64,000 nucleotides of DNA from CALAED01 sp036378315 (GCA_036378315.1 DASUWU010000064.1:1-64000), one strand, 5' to 3'. Shown: positions 28,549-37,141, counted from the first letter of the stretch. A program made the numbers and translations. Notes: generated by a model from the sequence alone, not told the origin.

Positions 28549-29417
28549 CACAATTCAAGGCCGACTGCGCGCATCATGGCCCGCTGGACGACGTTCGACC
28601 GGGCCGCGGTCTCTGCGGGCAGATCCGGCGATGGATCCAACAGTCGGGCAACAAAGACCGTGCTGTCCATTGGCCGGACAGCTTCGAGCTCAACGTCCCG
28701 GCCCGCGGCGACGGGTATGAGTTCTTGATCGTCTTGCATTTCACCTGGTGCGTCACCGGCAAGGCGGATGGTGAGTCGCTGGTCGAACGCGCGCAGGGGC
28801 AGCGGACCACGATGCTCGAACGCGTCGCTCTTCGGGTGCGGGAGATCTCTCGCCGCTATGCCCCATACGAGGCGGCCGAGGCCGAGGCCCACATCCACCG
28901 GGTGATCGGCGACATCTTCACCCGGACACATCTCACGTTCGCCTCGCCCGCCGGCGTCGACGGCGATGCTCGGGGCATCGAACATCGGACCGTCCTGAGA
29001 CTCGATGGGCCGGTACGTGATGCGCAGCGGGCCGCCTGGAGCCGGCGCCAGACCGCGGTCAACGATCACGACTTGGCCAGGCTGCTGGCCGGCCAACTCA
29101 GCGAGCGGCGCCGGATGTGGCGGGAGTTCCTGCGCGAGGGGGAGGACGATTGGCGCACGCCGTACGCGCTGTCGCTGGCCGTCGATCCCAAGGAGGTCTC
29201 CGAGGTGGTGCGGGAGATGTTCGCCGATCGCCGGAACCGCGTCGAGGAGATGGCCGAGCAACTCGTGGAGCAGTCCGAGGGGTACGAGACCAAGGACGCA
29301 TTCGAGATCATGACCAAGAACGAGACCGTGCTCCGCCGAATGATGGCGATGCTCGGTATCCCCGAGCTGCCGGCGATCGATCCGTCGCCGTATGACGACG
29401 ACGGCTCCCCCGGCTGA
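28545..29417 (+). CDS. Hypothetical protein, third component of the cassette
   Basis: 290 residues, family not recognised. The N-terminal 180 residues alternate strands and helices: an early CAHHGPLDDVRPGRGLC segment with Cys/His residues, a strongly hydrophobic strand EFLIVLHFTWCV at about 63-74, and a helix VALRVREISRRYAPYEAAEAEAH. The C-terminal 110 residues are charged helices with likely coiled coil (DRRNRVEEMAEQLVEQSEGY) and an acidic end. No signal peptide. The GTG at 28545 overlaps the previous stop by four bases. It may be the effector or partner of the STAND-like protein, which is only an inference from gene order. Confidence 0.6.
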   Translation: MTQFKADCAHHGPLDDVRPGRGLCGQIRRWIQQSGNKDRAVHWPDSFELNVPARGDGYEFLIVLHFTWCVTGKADGESLVERAQGQRTTMLERVALRVREISRRYAPYEAAEAEAHIHRVIGDIFTRTHLTFASPAGVDGDARGIEHRTVLRLDGPVRDAQRAAWSRRQTAVNDHDLARLLAGQLSERRRMWREFLREGEDDWRTPYALSLAVDPKEVSEVVREMFADRRNRVEEMAEQLVEQSEGYETKDAFEIMTKNETVLRRMMAMLGIPELPAIDPSPYDDDGSPG

Positions 29418-29511
29418 GCGAGCGCGCGCCCGCTCCGGCTAATCAACGGCGACCACCGCATCGGGCGATCCCGCGGCCGCCGCGAGGTCCACCGATGGGC
29501 GCGGGTCTTGC

Positions 29512-32010
29512 TCAGGAGCCGGCTTCCTCGACGACTTCGCCCCAGGTTTCGAGGAGGGTCTGGGCGGCGTCGTTGTCGGGGCCCTCGGCCCACAGGTGGG
29601 TGACCGCCTCGGTGGGGTCGGGCAGCACGAGGACCCAGCGACCGTCGTCCTCGACGACGCGCACTCCGTCGGTCGTGTCGATGGTGTGGTCGGCCGCGGC
29701 CTCCACGACGTGGCGCATCACGGCGCCCTTGGCGGCCCAGGGGGTGGGGATGGAGCGCTTCTGCAGGTGCGCCTCCGGGATTCGCTGGTCGATCTGGGAG
29801 AGGTTGAGGCGGGTGCGGGCGACCAGGCCGAGCAGGCGGATGAAGGCGGCGATGCCGTCGATCGTCGTGGAGAACTCGGGAAGGACGAAGCCGCCGCGGC
29901 CGTCGCCGGCGAAGATGATGTCCGGGTCGGCGGCGGTCTTGGTGAGGACGTCCTGGGAGGTGGAGGTCCACTCGACGCGGACGCCGTGGAAGCGGCAGAC
30001 CTGCTCGGCGACCCGGGTGGTGGTGATGGGCAGGGCGACCCGGCCCTCCCGGCGTTCGGCGGCGACCAGGTCGAGCATCACCAACAGCGCGCGGTCGTCG
30101 CTGATCAGCTCGCCGTTCTCGTTGACGAGCGAGATCCGCTCACCCACCGGGTCGAAGCGGACGCCGAAGGCGGCCCGCGACGAGGAGACGAGCTCGCCGA
30201 GCCGCTGCAGGTCGCGCATCCGTTCGGCGAGCGTCTCCGTCGGGGACGCCTCGTCCAGCCGGTTGTTCATGGTAAGGACGTCGACGCCGACCCGGCCGAG
30301 CAGGCTGGGCAGGACCAGTGAGGCGACCCCGCCCGCGCAGTCCACGACGATCTTGAGTTCCGCCTCGCGGACGCCGGTGAGGTCCATGCGGCGCAGGATG
30401 TCGCGGCTGTAGGTCTCGATGACACGGGGCGGGTAGGTCAGCTCGGCGATCTCGCCGGGGAACGCCCGCCGGTACTCCTGGCGGCCGAAGACCCGGTCGA
30501 GCTTGCGCTGCGCGCTCTGGGACAGCTCGGCGCCGCCGGGGCCGAGGAAGAGGATGTCGACGCCCTGCGGGTCGCCCGCGGTGGTGCGGATGTAGATGCC
30601 GCCGGCGCAGTCCTCGCGGGCGGTCTCGAAACGGGCCACGGGCAGCGGTGTCGCCTCGAGGTCCTGGACGTTGATGGCGCTGGCGGTCAGCGCGCTGATC
30701 ACGGCGCGCTTGAGGGTACGCGCGGCGCGCGATGCGTCCCGGCCGGTCATGACCGTGGCGCCCTTCTTGAGGGTGGTCGCGTACGCGCTGGTCAGCCGCA
30801 CCGCGAGCTCCGGGGTGATCTCGACGTTGACGAGCCCGGAGACGCCGCGCGGGCCGAAGAGGTTGCGCTGGCCGCGCGACTCCCAGATGACGCTGGTGTT
30901 GACGACCGCGCCTGCCTCGATCGTCTTGAACGGGTAGACCTTGACGTCGCTGGAGACGTACGCCTCGGCCTCGATGACGCACTCGTCGCCGACGATCGCG
31001 CCCTCCTCGATGCGGGCGCCGGCCATCACGTCGGTGTTCTTGCCGATGACGCAGCCGCGTAGGTTCGTGGACGGCCCGATGAAGACGTTGTCATGGATGA
31101 CGGCGCGATGGAGGAAGGCACCTTCCTTGACCACCACGTTGCTGCCGAGCACGGTGTACTCGCGCAGCTCGGCGCCCGCCTCGACCTTGGCGTAGTCGCC
31201 GATGTACAGCGGGCCCTTGAGGACCGCCTCCTGGTCGACCTCGGCGCCCTCGGCGACCCACACGCCGGGCGAGACCTCGAAGCCGTCGACCTCGACGTCG
31301 ATCTTGCCCGACAGCATGTCGGCCTGGGCCTTGAGGTAGCTCTCGTGGGTGCCGACGTCCTCCCAGTAGCCGTCGGCGATGTACCCGTACAGCGGCGCGC
31401 CCTCGGCGAGTAGCTTGGGGAACACGTCGCCCGACCAGTCGACCGAGGTGCCCTCGGCGACGTGGTCGAGCACCTCGGGTTCCATGACATAGATGCCGGT
31501 GTTGACCGTGTCGGAGAAGACCTGGCCCCAGGTCGGCTTCTCCAGGAACCGCTGCACGCGGCCGTCTTCGTCGACGATGATGATCCCGAACTCCAGCGGG
31601 TTGGGCACCCGCTTGAGGCCGATGGTGACCAGCGCGCCGTTGCGCTTGTGGAAGTTCATCATGTCCGACAGGTCGATGTCGGTCAGCGCGTCGCCGGAGA
31701 TCACCAGGAAGCGGTCGTCGCGCAGCGCGGCCTCGGCGTTCTTGACGCTGCCCGCCGTGCCGAGCGGCATCTCCTCGGTGGCGTACTGCAGCGACATGCC
31801 GAGCTCCTCGCCGTCCCCGAAGTAGTTGCGGATCAGCGCGGCGAGGAACTGTACGGTGACGACCGTCTCGGTGAGCCCGTGCCGCTTCAGCAGCCGCAGC
31901 ACGTGCTCCATGATCGGCCGATTGACCACGGGGAGCAGGGGCTTGGGCTGGTTGGCGGTCATGGGACGCAGCCGGGTGCCTTCGCCTCCCGCCATGACGA
32001 CCGCCTTCAT
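29512..32010 (-). CDS. Mannose-1-phosphate guanylyltransferase fused to a phosphomannomutase-like domain
   Basis: 832 residues. The nucleotidyltransferase domain covers 1-235 with VMAGGEGTRLRPMT and FLEKP. Left-handed beta-helix hexapeptide repeats follow at 250-375. Residues 380-832 align with phosphomannomutase, but the catalytic Ser loop (TASHNP in active enzymes) reads RTTAGDPQG and the metal loop (DGDxDR) reads DPVGER. The mutase part is therefore probably inactive. The first domain should make GDP-mannose for glycoconjugates. AGGAGG lies eight bases before the ATG at 32010. It is the second gene after the CDP-alcohol phosphatidyltransferase, 61 bases apart. Confidence 0.9.
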   Translation of the reverse strand: MKAVVMAGGEGTRLRPMTANQPKPLLPVVNRPIMEHVLRLLKRHGLTETVVTVQFLAALIRNYFGDGEELGMSLQYATEEMPLGTAGSVKNAEAALRDDRFLVISGDALTDIDLSDMMNFHKRNGALVTIGLKRVPNPLEFGIIIVDEDGRVQRFLEKPTWGQVFSDTVNTGIYVMEPEVLDHVAEGTSVDWSGDVFPKLLAEGAPLYGYIADGYWEDVGTHESYLKAQADMLSGKIDVEVDGFEVSPGVWVAEGAEVDQEAVLKGPLYIGDYAKVEAGAELREYTVLGSNVVVKEGAFLHRAVIHDNVFIGPSTNLRGCVIGKNTDVMAGARIEEGAIVGDECVIEAEAYVSSDVKVYPFKTIEAGAVVNTSVIWESRGQRNLFGPRGVSGLVNVEITPELAVRLTSAYATTLKKGATVMTGRDASRAARTLKRAVISALTASAINVQDLEATPLPVARFETAREDCAGGIYIRTTAGDPQGVDILFLGPGGAELSQSAQRKLDRVFGRQEYRRAFPGEIAELTYPPRVIETYSRDILRRMDLTGVREAELKIVVDCAGGVASLVLPSLLGRVGVDVLTMNNRLDEASPTETLAERMRDLQRLGELVSSSRAAFGVRFDPVGERISLVNENGELISDDRALLVMLDLVAAERREGRVALPITTTRVAEQVCRFHGVRVEWTSTSQDVLTKTAADPDIIFAGDGRGGFVLPEFSTTIDGIAAFIRLLGLVARTRLNLSQIDQRIPEAHLQKRSIPTPWAAKGAVMRHVVEAAADHTIDTTDGVRVVEDDGRWVLVLPDPTEAVTHLWAEGPDNDAAQTLLETWGEVVEEAGS

Positions 32011-32071
32011 GGCCGGCGCCTCCTGCGTGTGACGGCCATCTGACGGGGGTACGTCCCCCACCTGAGTTGGA

Positions 32072-32713
32072 TCATGGCGCTGGTGTTGCTCCCTTCGGGT
32101 CTTCCGACCTGTGGTCTTCGCCGGGGACGGCCGGATCCCGGGAGGTGCGGCCGACCGGCGTCAACCGCCGCGCCTGTTCGGCGTAAAGCACGGCAGCCCA
32201 CCAGTACAGTGCCGTTCCCCAGATGGCGAAAGACCAACCGATGATCTTGGCGACCGTGCCGGCCGCTCCGTCGTGATCGCCGAGCAGCAACAGGGGGAAC
32301 GCGTACAGCAATGCCAGCGTGGCGGCCTTGCCGACGAAGTGCACCGGCAGCGCGCCGTACCCGTACCGGCGGACCCGCAAGAGCACCAGCCCCATGAAAA
32401 TTTCCCGGGCGACGAGCGCGGCGGCCAGCCACAAAGGGATGATGTCCCGTGCGGTCAGACCGATCAGGGTGGCGAAGATGTACAGCCGGTCGGCGGCCGG
32501 ATCGAGCATCGCGCCGAGCTCGCTGGTCTGCCCCAGCATCCGGGCGAGTTTGCCGTCCAGCCAGTCGGACAGGCCGGCGAAGATCAGCAGACCCAGCGCC
32601 CACCAGTCGTGGTGAGCCAGCACCAGCCACAGGAACAGCGGGACGCCGAGCAGCCGGGCGAAGCTGAAGGCGTTCGGTACTGTCCAGACGTTGCGGCCGG
32701 ATTCGGTGGTCAC
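32072..32713 (-). CDS. CDP-alcohol phosphatidyltransferase (PgsA-like)
   Basis: 213 residues with six predicted membrane helices. The CDP-alcohol motif is complete: Asp50, Asp53-Gly54, Ala57-Arg58, Gly67, Asp71 and Asp75. It would transfer a phosphatidyl group from CDP-diacylglycerol to an alcohol such as glycerol-3-phosphate or inositol phosphate. The substrate is not certain; the orthologous position in mycobacteria holds pgsA2. The C-terminal 30 residues are polar. GTG at 32713 is chosen because AGGAGG (32720-32725) lies six bases before it; GTG at 32719 would directly abut the Shine-Dalgarno. Confidence 0.88.
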   Translation of the reverse strand: MTTESGRNVWTVPNAFSFARLLGVPLFLWLVLAHHDWWALGLLIFAGLSDWLDGKLARMLGQTSELGAMLDPAADRLYIFATLIGLTARDIIPLWLAAALVAREIFMGLVLLRVRRYGYGALPVHFVGKAATLALLYAFPLLLLGDHDGAAGTVAKIIGWSFAIWGTALYWWAAVLYAEQARRLTPVGRTSRDPAVPGEDHRSEDPKGATPAP

Positions 32714-32719
32714 CGTCAC

Positions 32720-32725
32720 CCTCCT
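32720..32725 (-). promoter_or_regulatory. Shine-Dalgarno AGGAGG deciding the phosphatidyltransferase start
   Basis: On the minus strand AGGAGG is followed by six bases and then GTG at 32713. This rules out the GTG at 32719, which touches the AGGAGG. Confidence 0.6.
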
Positions 32726-32885
32726 GTTGCTGCCTTGACCCTACCTGTCAGGCAGCGGAGCCCCGCCGGCCGCGCCCGGTGATCCTGCCCACCGGGTCGG
32801 CCCGCGGAGCCGTGCCCGCACCGGAGGCGTCGGACGAAGATCATCGGGATATTGTTCGGGAAGACACCACGAAAGCGAGCCAGGG

Positions 32886-34052
32886 GTGACCGAGTTTCGC
32901 GCCGAGCACGTCGGGAGCCTGCTCCGTCCGCCCGAACTGCTGTCGGCGCGCTCCCTGCACCGTGCGGGCCGCCTCACCGTCGCCGAGTTGAGGGAGATCG
33001 AGGATCGGGCGGTGCTCGCGGCGCTCGACCTGCAGCGCGAGGCGGGGCTGCTGATCTTCACCGACGGCGAGTTCCGCCGCGAGAACTTCATGGCGAACCT
33101 CGAGACGCTCGGCGGGCTCGTTCCCGTGGCCCGCGAGACCTCCTTCCAGCCCGCCTGGCACCGCGACGGGGCCGGCGACGAGGCCGGCGACGCCCGTGAG
33201 TTGCGGGGTCCGGCGGACGCCGAGCCGCCACCGGAGGAGACCGACCTGCCCGCCGTCGCGGTGGGCGGACGCCTGTACAGGAAGCTCGCGCAGTCCGTCC
33301 TCGAGGCCGGCTTCCTGATCAAGCATGCGCCCGGGCAGTTCAAGATCGCGCTGGCCAGCCCGAGCATGGGGGCGCAGCTGTGGGGCCCGGGCGTCACGGA
33401 CCAGGTGTACGACTCCCGCGCCGACATGCTGGACGACTTCGTCCGCCTGCAGGTGCAGGAGGTGCGGGCGCTGGTCGACGCCGGAGCGACCTGGATCCAG
33501 CTCGACTCGCTCGCCTACATGCCGTACATCGACGAACGCCAGCGGGCCGACAGCGTGGCGCGCGGCGTGAACCTCGACGCGCGGCTCGATCATCTGATCC
33601 AGATCGACAACGCGCTGGTCAGGGCGGCGAAGGACCGCGATCCAGGCGTGGTGGTCGCCATGCACTTCTGCCGCGGCAACAACCGGAGCGCGTGGATGGC
33701 GAGCGGCGGCTACGAGCCGATCGCCGAGCGGGTCTTCGGCGAGGTCGAGGTCGACCGGCTGCTGCTGGAGTTCGACACCGAACGTGCGGGCGGCTTCGCC
33801 CCGCTGCGGTTCGTGCCCTCCGGACGCACGGTGGTGCTGGGCCTGGTGTCGTCCAAGACGCCAGCGCTCGAGTCCCCGCTGGAGCTGGGGCGGCGCATCG
33901 ACGAAGCGGCCAGGTACCTGCCGCTCGACCAGCTCGCGCTCAGCCCGCAGTGCGGCTTCGCGTCCACCGCGCGGGGCAACCTGCTGAGCGTCGACGACCA
34001 GCGGCGCAAGCTGGAGCTGGTGGCCGACACCGCGGCCGCCGTCTGGGGCTGA
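32886..34052 (+). CDS. Cobalamin-independent methionine synthase (MetE C-terminal domain) family protein
   Basis: 388 residues of the MetE C-terminal/UROD-like barrel. The zinc ligands are in place: His260 and Cys262 in MHFCRGNN, and Cys356 in LSPQCGFAST. The N-terminal FRAEHVGSLLRPPELL is typical of short MetE-like proteins that lack the MetE N-terminal barrel. Such proteins are implicated in methyl transfer, some with B12-binding or other methyl donors, but the true donor is unknown. The insertion near residues 95-120 is charged and specific to this copy. GTG start at 32886 with weak CAGGG upstream. Confidence 0.82.
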   Translation: MTEFRAEHVGSLLRPPELLSARSLHRAGRLTVAELREIEDRAVLAALDLQREAGLLIFTDGEFRRENFMANLETLGGLVPVARETSFQPAWHRDGAGDEAGDARELRGPADAEPPPEETDLPAVAVGGRLYRKLAQSVLEAGFLIKHAPGQFKIALASPSMGAQLWGPGVTDQVYDSRADMLDDFVRLQVQEVRALVDAGATWIQLDSLAYMPYIDERQRADSVARGVNLDARLDHLIQIDNALVRAAKDRDPGVVVAMHFCRGNNRSAWMASGGYEPIAERVFGEVEVDRLLLEFDTERAGGFAPLRFVPSGRTVVLGLVSSKTPALESPLELGRRIDEAARYLPLDQLALSPQCGFASTARGNLLSVDDQRRKLELVADTAAAVWG

Positions 34053-34101
34053 CCCGCCGGCGGCGCGGCCCCGGTCATCGCCGTCCACTTCCGGTTCGCT
34101 C

Positions 34102-34137
34102 TTGACAGTGGACGTCGCGTCACCAGGCTTGTGATCG
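34102..34137 (+). promoter_or_regulatory. Candidate promoter of the TetR gene at 34131
   Basis: TTGACA at 34102-34107, a 17-base spacer and an AGGCTT hexamer put the transcription start near the GTG codons at 34131 or 34137, so the message may be leaderless. The -10 match is poor. Confidence 0.3.
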
Positions 34138-34745
34138 TGCCTGAACCTGCCGACCCGGAAACCGCCGTCCGAGCGAACGCGCCGCGGGCGCGTTCGCTGC
34201 GCACCGAGCTGCTGGACGCCGCGGCGGCGCTCCTCACCGAGCGGGGCTATCGCTCCGTACGGATGCAGGACGTCGCGGACGCGGTGGGCGTGAGCCGGCA
34301 GACGGTCTACAACGAGTTCGGCGACAAGTGGGGGCTGGCCCAGGCCCTGGTGCTGCGCAACAACGACCGGTATCTCGATGAGATCGACGAGGCGTTGTGC
34401 CGCCATGACGACCTCTACTCGGCCGTGGTCGCCGCCGTCGAACACACGCTGGAGACCGCGGCCAACGATCCCTTCCAGAAGATCATCCTCACCGGCTCCG
34501 GGGACCCTGACCTTTTGCCGCTGCTCACGACGCGATCGGAGCCGCTGGTGTTCTCGGCCCGCCGGCGCATCCTGGAGCATCTGGTCCGGCAGTGGCCCGA
34601 CCTGGACACCGGCGAACTCCCCGAGATCGTCGACGCCGCGGTCCGGCTGACCATCAGCCACATCGTGCTGCCGACCGACGCCTCGCAGACCGTGGCGCAG
34701 CAGATCGCCAAGATGGTGACGCGCTACGTCGAACGACCGGGGTGA
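34131..34745 (+). CDS. TetR family transcriptional regulator
   Basis: 204 residues. The helix-turn-helix occupies about 20-68: RTELLDAAAALLTERGYRSV, then VRMQDVADAVGVSRQTVYNEF. The C-terminal domain (ligand pocket) is helical with NDPFQKIILTGSGDPDLLPLL. In streptomycetes similar proteins (TetR with this C-terminal domain) control fatty-acid or lipid genes; here it lies between a MetE-like gene and an SRPBCC gene, so its targets are unclear. A second GTG at 34137 is a credible start. Confidence 0.84.
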   Translation: MIVPEPADPETAVRANAPRARSLRTELLDAAAALLTERGYRSVRMQDVADAVGVSRQTVYNEFGDKWGLAQALVLRNNDRYLDEIDEALCRHDDLYSAVVAAVEHTLETAANDPFQKIILTGSGDPDLLPLLTTRSEPLVFSARRRILEHLVRQWPDLDTGELPEIVDAAVRLTISHIVLPTDASQTVAQQIAKMVTRYVERPG

Positions 34746-34869
34746 ACGCGATCGAAATTCGCCAGGGGTCAACCGCGGCGCCGGATCCGGGTAGAAGTAG
34801 ATGTAGCCGAACCGGCGGTGACGACCGGGCGGCACGCCGTCCACCGTTCCGAGCACACGGGAGTGCGCC

Positions 34870-35307
34870 ATGCCGAAGTCCTACGCCAGCACGATCGTCA
34901 ACGCCCCGGCGGACACGGTGTGGTCGTTCGTCCGCGATTTCTCCAACCTGCACGAGTGGCTGCCCGCCATCGAGACGTGCGAGATCGAGGGCGGCGCCAG
35001 GCCCGACGAGATCGGCGCGGTCCGCCTGCTCACCGCGACCGGCGGCGGCGGGAGCTTCCGTGAGCGTCTCGTCGCCTTCGACGACGCCGGCCGCTCGTAC
35101 GCCTACGAGTTCGTGGAAAGCCCGCTGCCGGTGCGCGACTACCGGTCGGTGATCCGGGTGGCCCCGGTGACGGACTCCGGGCAGGCCTTCGTCGAGTGGT
35201 GGGGCGACTTCACCGCCGACGACGATCAGGTCGAGCCGATGAGCAAGTTCTTCACCAAGAACGTCTACGGCGCCGGCCTCGCGGCGCTGGGCGAGCGCTT
35301 CGGCTGA
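34870..35307 (+). CDS. SRPBCC family protein (polyketide cyclase/START-like)
   Basis: 145 residues with the START-like helix-grip fold. The order is an N-terminal strand STIVNAPADTVWSFVRDF, a helix-turn at NLHEWLPAI, a Gly-rich turn RLLTATGGGGSFRERL and a C-terminal long helix starting near VEPMSKFFTKNVYGAGLAAL. Such proteins bind hydrophobic ligands; no catalytic residue identifies a reaction. A weak GGGAG precedes the ATG. It is co-directional with the TetR gene 124 bases upstream. Confidence 0.8.
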   Translation: MPKSYASTIVNAPADTVWSFVRDFSNLHEWLPAIETCEIEGGARPDEIGAVRLLTATGGGGSFRERLVAFDDAGRSYAYEFVESPLPVRDYRSVIRVAPVTDSGQAFVEWWGDFTADDDQVEPMSKFFTKNVYGAGLAALGERFG

Positions 35308-35312
35308 CCGGG

Positions 35313-35340
35313 CGACGAGCGACGAGCGACGAGTGACGGG
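35313..35340. repeat. Heptamer tandem repeat
   Basis: Four consecutive units of GACGAGC-like sequence (two exact, two with one or two changes) just after the SRPBCC stop codon. Low-complexity, probably without function. Confidence 0.5.
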
Positions 35341-35342
35341 CG

Positions 35343-35370
35343 GGTGGCCGTGACCTGGCACCCGGCCACC
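35343..35370. terminator. Hairpin between convergent SRPBCC and enoyl-CoA hydratase genes
   Basis: GGTGGCCG and CGGCCACC form a perfect 8-bp stem with a 12-base loop. Position between convergent stops suits a bidirectional terminator. Confidence 0.5.
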
Positions 35371-35378
35371 GGCGGTGA

Positions 35379-36185
35379 TCAGCCGAAGGTCGGAGGGCGT
35401 TTGTCCCTGATGGCCGCGACACCTTCGCCCAGGTCGGGGCCGGCGAAGCCGTAGAACTCGAGGGCGAGCGAGGCGTCGAAGGCCGGGCCCGCCGTCCGCA
35501 GCCAGTTGTTCAGGGCGTACTTGGTGAACTGCAGCGCCTGCGCCGAGCCGGCGGCCAGCCGGGAGGCGATCTCCAAGGCCTTGTCGTGCACCTCGGCGTC
35601 GTCGACGCACACGCTGACCAGGCCGATCCGTTCGGCCTCGGCCCCGGTGAGCGGCTCGCACAGCAGCAGGTGGTACTTCGCCTTGGCCATCCCGCACAGC
35701 AGCGGCCAGATGATGGCGGCATGATCGCCGGCGGCGACGCCCAGGCGGGTGTGCCCATCGATGAGCCTGGCGTCGCGACCGGCGACGGACACGTCGGCGA
35801 GCAGCGCGACCGCGAGCCCGGCGCCCACGGCCGGACCCTGGATGGCGCTGACCACGGGTTTGGCGCAGTTGATGACGTTGTAGACGATGTCGCGCGCCTC
35901 CCGCAGGATCCGCGACCTGATCTCGTAGTCCGCGCGCATCTGTTCGATCATGGCGAGGTCGCCGCCGGCCGAGAACGCGGTGCCCTCGCCGCGGACGACC
36001 ACTGCGCGCACGTCACCGTCGGCGTCGATATCGCGCCAGATCTCCGCGAGCTCCCGGTGGCCGGTCATGTCGACGGCGTTGAGCTTGCCGGGCGAGCTGA
36101 TCGTGACCCGCAGCACCGCCGGCGCCGGCCGGTCGATCTTCAGCCGCTGGTAGGCGGCGTACCGGTCCGGGTCGCCCCCAGTCAC
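35379..36185 (-). CDS. Enoyl-CoA hydratase/isomerase family protein
   Basis: 268-residue crotonase. Oxyanion-hole segments are visible as GTAFSAGGDLAM and IQGPAVGAGLAVALLADV. The position of one catalytic Glu of classical hydratases falls in HTRLGVAAGDHAAI, where Gly/Ala/Asp residues replace the usual Glu, so it may be an isomerase or another crotonase. The GTG at 36185 overlaps the preceding esterase stop by four bases, forming a two-gene operon. Confidence 0.85.
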   Translation of the reverse strand: MTGGDPDRYAAYQRLKIDRPAPAVLRVTISSPGKLNAVDMTGHRELAEIWRDIDADGDVRAVVVRGEGTAFSAGGDLAMIEQMRADYEIRSRILREARDIVYNVINCAKPVVSAIQGPAVGAGLAVALLADVSVAGRDARLIDGHTRLGVAAGDHAAIIWPLLCGMAKAKYHLLLCEPLTGAEAERIGLVSVCVDDAEVHDKALEIASRLAAGSAQALQFTKYALNNWLRTAGPAFDASLALEFYGFAGPDLGEGVAAIRDKRPPTFG

Positions 36186-37141
36186 GCCGCCGACCCTTCC
36201 ATGCGGGCGGCGAACGCCGCGCGGAGCCGGCCGACCGCCCAGTCGCGGGCCTCGCCGGCGGCATCGAAGATCTCCGGCAGCACGAAGAAGGAGTGGACGA
36301 CGCCGTCGAAGCGGCGCAGCGCCACGTCGACGCCGGCGGCCGCGAGCCGCGCGGCGTACGCCTCGCCCTCGTCGCGCAGCACGTCGCACTCGGCGGTGAT
36401 GACCGTCGCCGGGGCCGTGCCGGACAGGTCGGTGGCGCGCAGCGGCGCCAGCCGCGGGTCGGTCCGGTCGCCGCCGGCGGCGTACATGTCGATGAACCAC
36501 GCCATGACATCGGCGTCAAGACCGTACTCGCGCGCGAAGTCCTTATAGCTCTGCGTATCCATGGCGGCGTCGGTCACCGGATACACGAGCAGCTGGTGTG
36601 CCAGCGCGGCGCCCTCGTCACGCGCCAGCGCGGCGACGACCGTGGCGAGGTTGCCGCCGGCGCTGTCGCCGGCCACCGCCACCGCGCGCGGGTCGACGCC
36701 GTAGCGGCCGGGGTCGCCGAGCACGCCGGCGGTCACCGCCCAGCAGTCCTCGACGGCCGCTGGGAACGGATGCTCGGGGGCCAGCCGGTAGCCCACGTTG
36801 ATGACAACGCATCCGGCCGCGCGCGCCAGGTCGCGGCAGAGCGGGTCGACGGAGTCGATGTCGCCGAGCACCCACCCGCCGCCGTGGAAGTAGACCAGCG
36901 CGGGCAGCGCCCGGTCCGGCGACGGGCTGTAGACCCGGACCGGGATGTCACCCGCGGGGCCGGCCACCACCTGGTCGGCGACGAGCGGCAGGCCGGGCTG
37001 TGCGCCGAGGTAGGGCTGGCGCCACATGTTGCGGCGCATCTGCTCGATGGACGGCTCCGGGCCGGGGGGTGGCGCCATGCGAGCGAGCAGTTCCAGGAAC
37101 CGCACGCTCTGCGGATGCAACCGCACCGGGACTCCCGCCAT
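36182..37141 (-). CDS. Alpha/beta hydrolase, hormone-sensitive-lipase (family IV) esterase
   Basis: 319 residues. The HSL signature HGGGWVLGDIDS precedes the nucleophile GDSAGGNLA. The acid Asp lies in TAECDVLRDEGE and the catalytic His in FDGVVHSFF. N-terminal 50 residues form the cap. It should hydrolyse short- or medium-chain esters in the cytoplasm; no signal peptide is present. Operonic with the downstream enoyl-CoA hydratase, which hints at an ester- or acyl-derived substrate. The ATG at 37141 fits the family length. Confidence 0.87.
   Translation of the reverse strand: MAGVPVRLHPQSVRFLELLARMAPPPGPEPSIEQMRRNMWRQPYLGAQPGLPLVADQVVAGPAGDIPVRVYSPSPDRALPALVYFHGGGWVLGDIDSVDPLCRDLARAAGCVVINVGYRLAPEHPFPAAVEDCWAVTAGVLGDPGRYGVDPRAVAVAGDSAGGNLATVVAALARDEGAALAHQLLVYPVTDAAMDTQSYKDFAREYGLDADVMAWFIDMYAAGGDRTDPRLAPLRATDLSGTAPATVITAECDVLRDEGEAYAARLAAAGVDVALRRFDGVVHSFFVLPEIFDAAGEARDWAVGRLRAAFAARMEGSAA

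Noticed and set aside
35313..35340. Tandem heptamers as a CRISPR-like or phase-variable repeat
   Set aside because: Units are seven bases without spacers and lie outside any gene, so neither applies.
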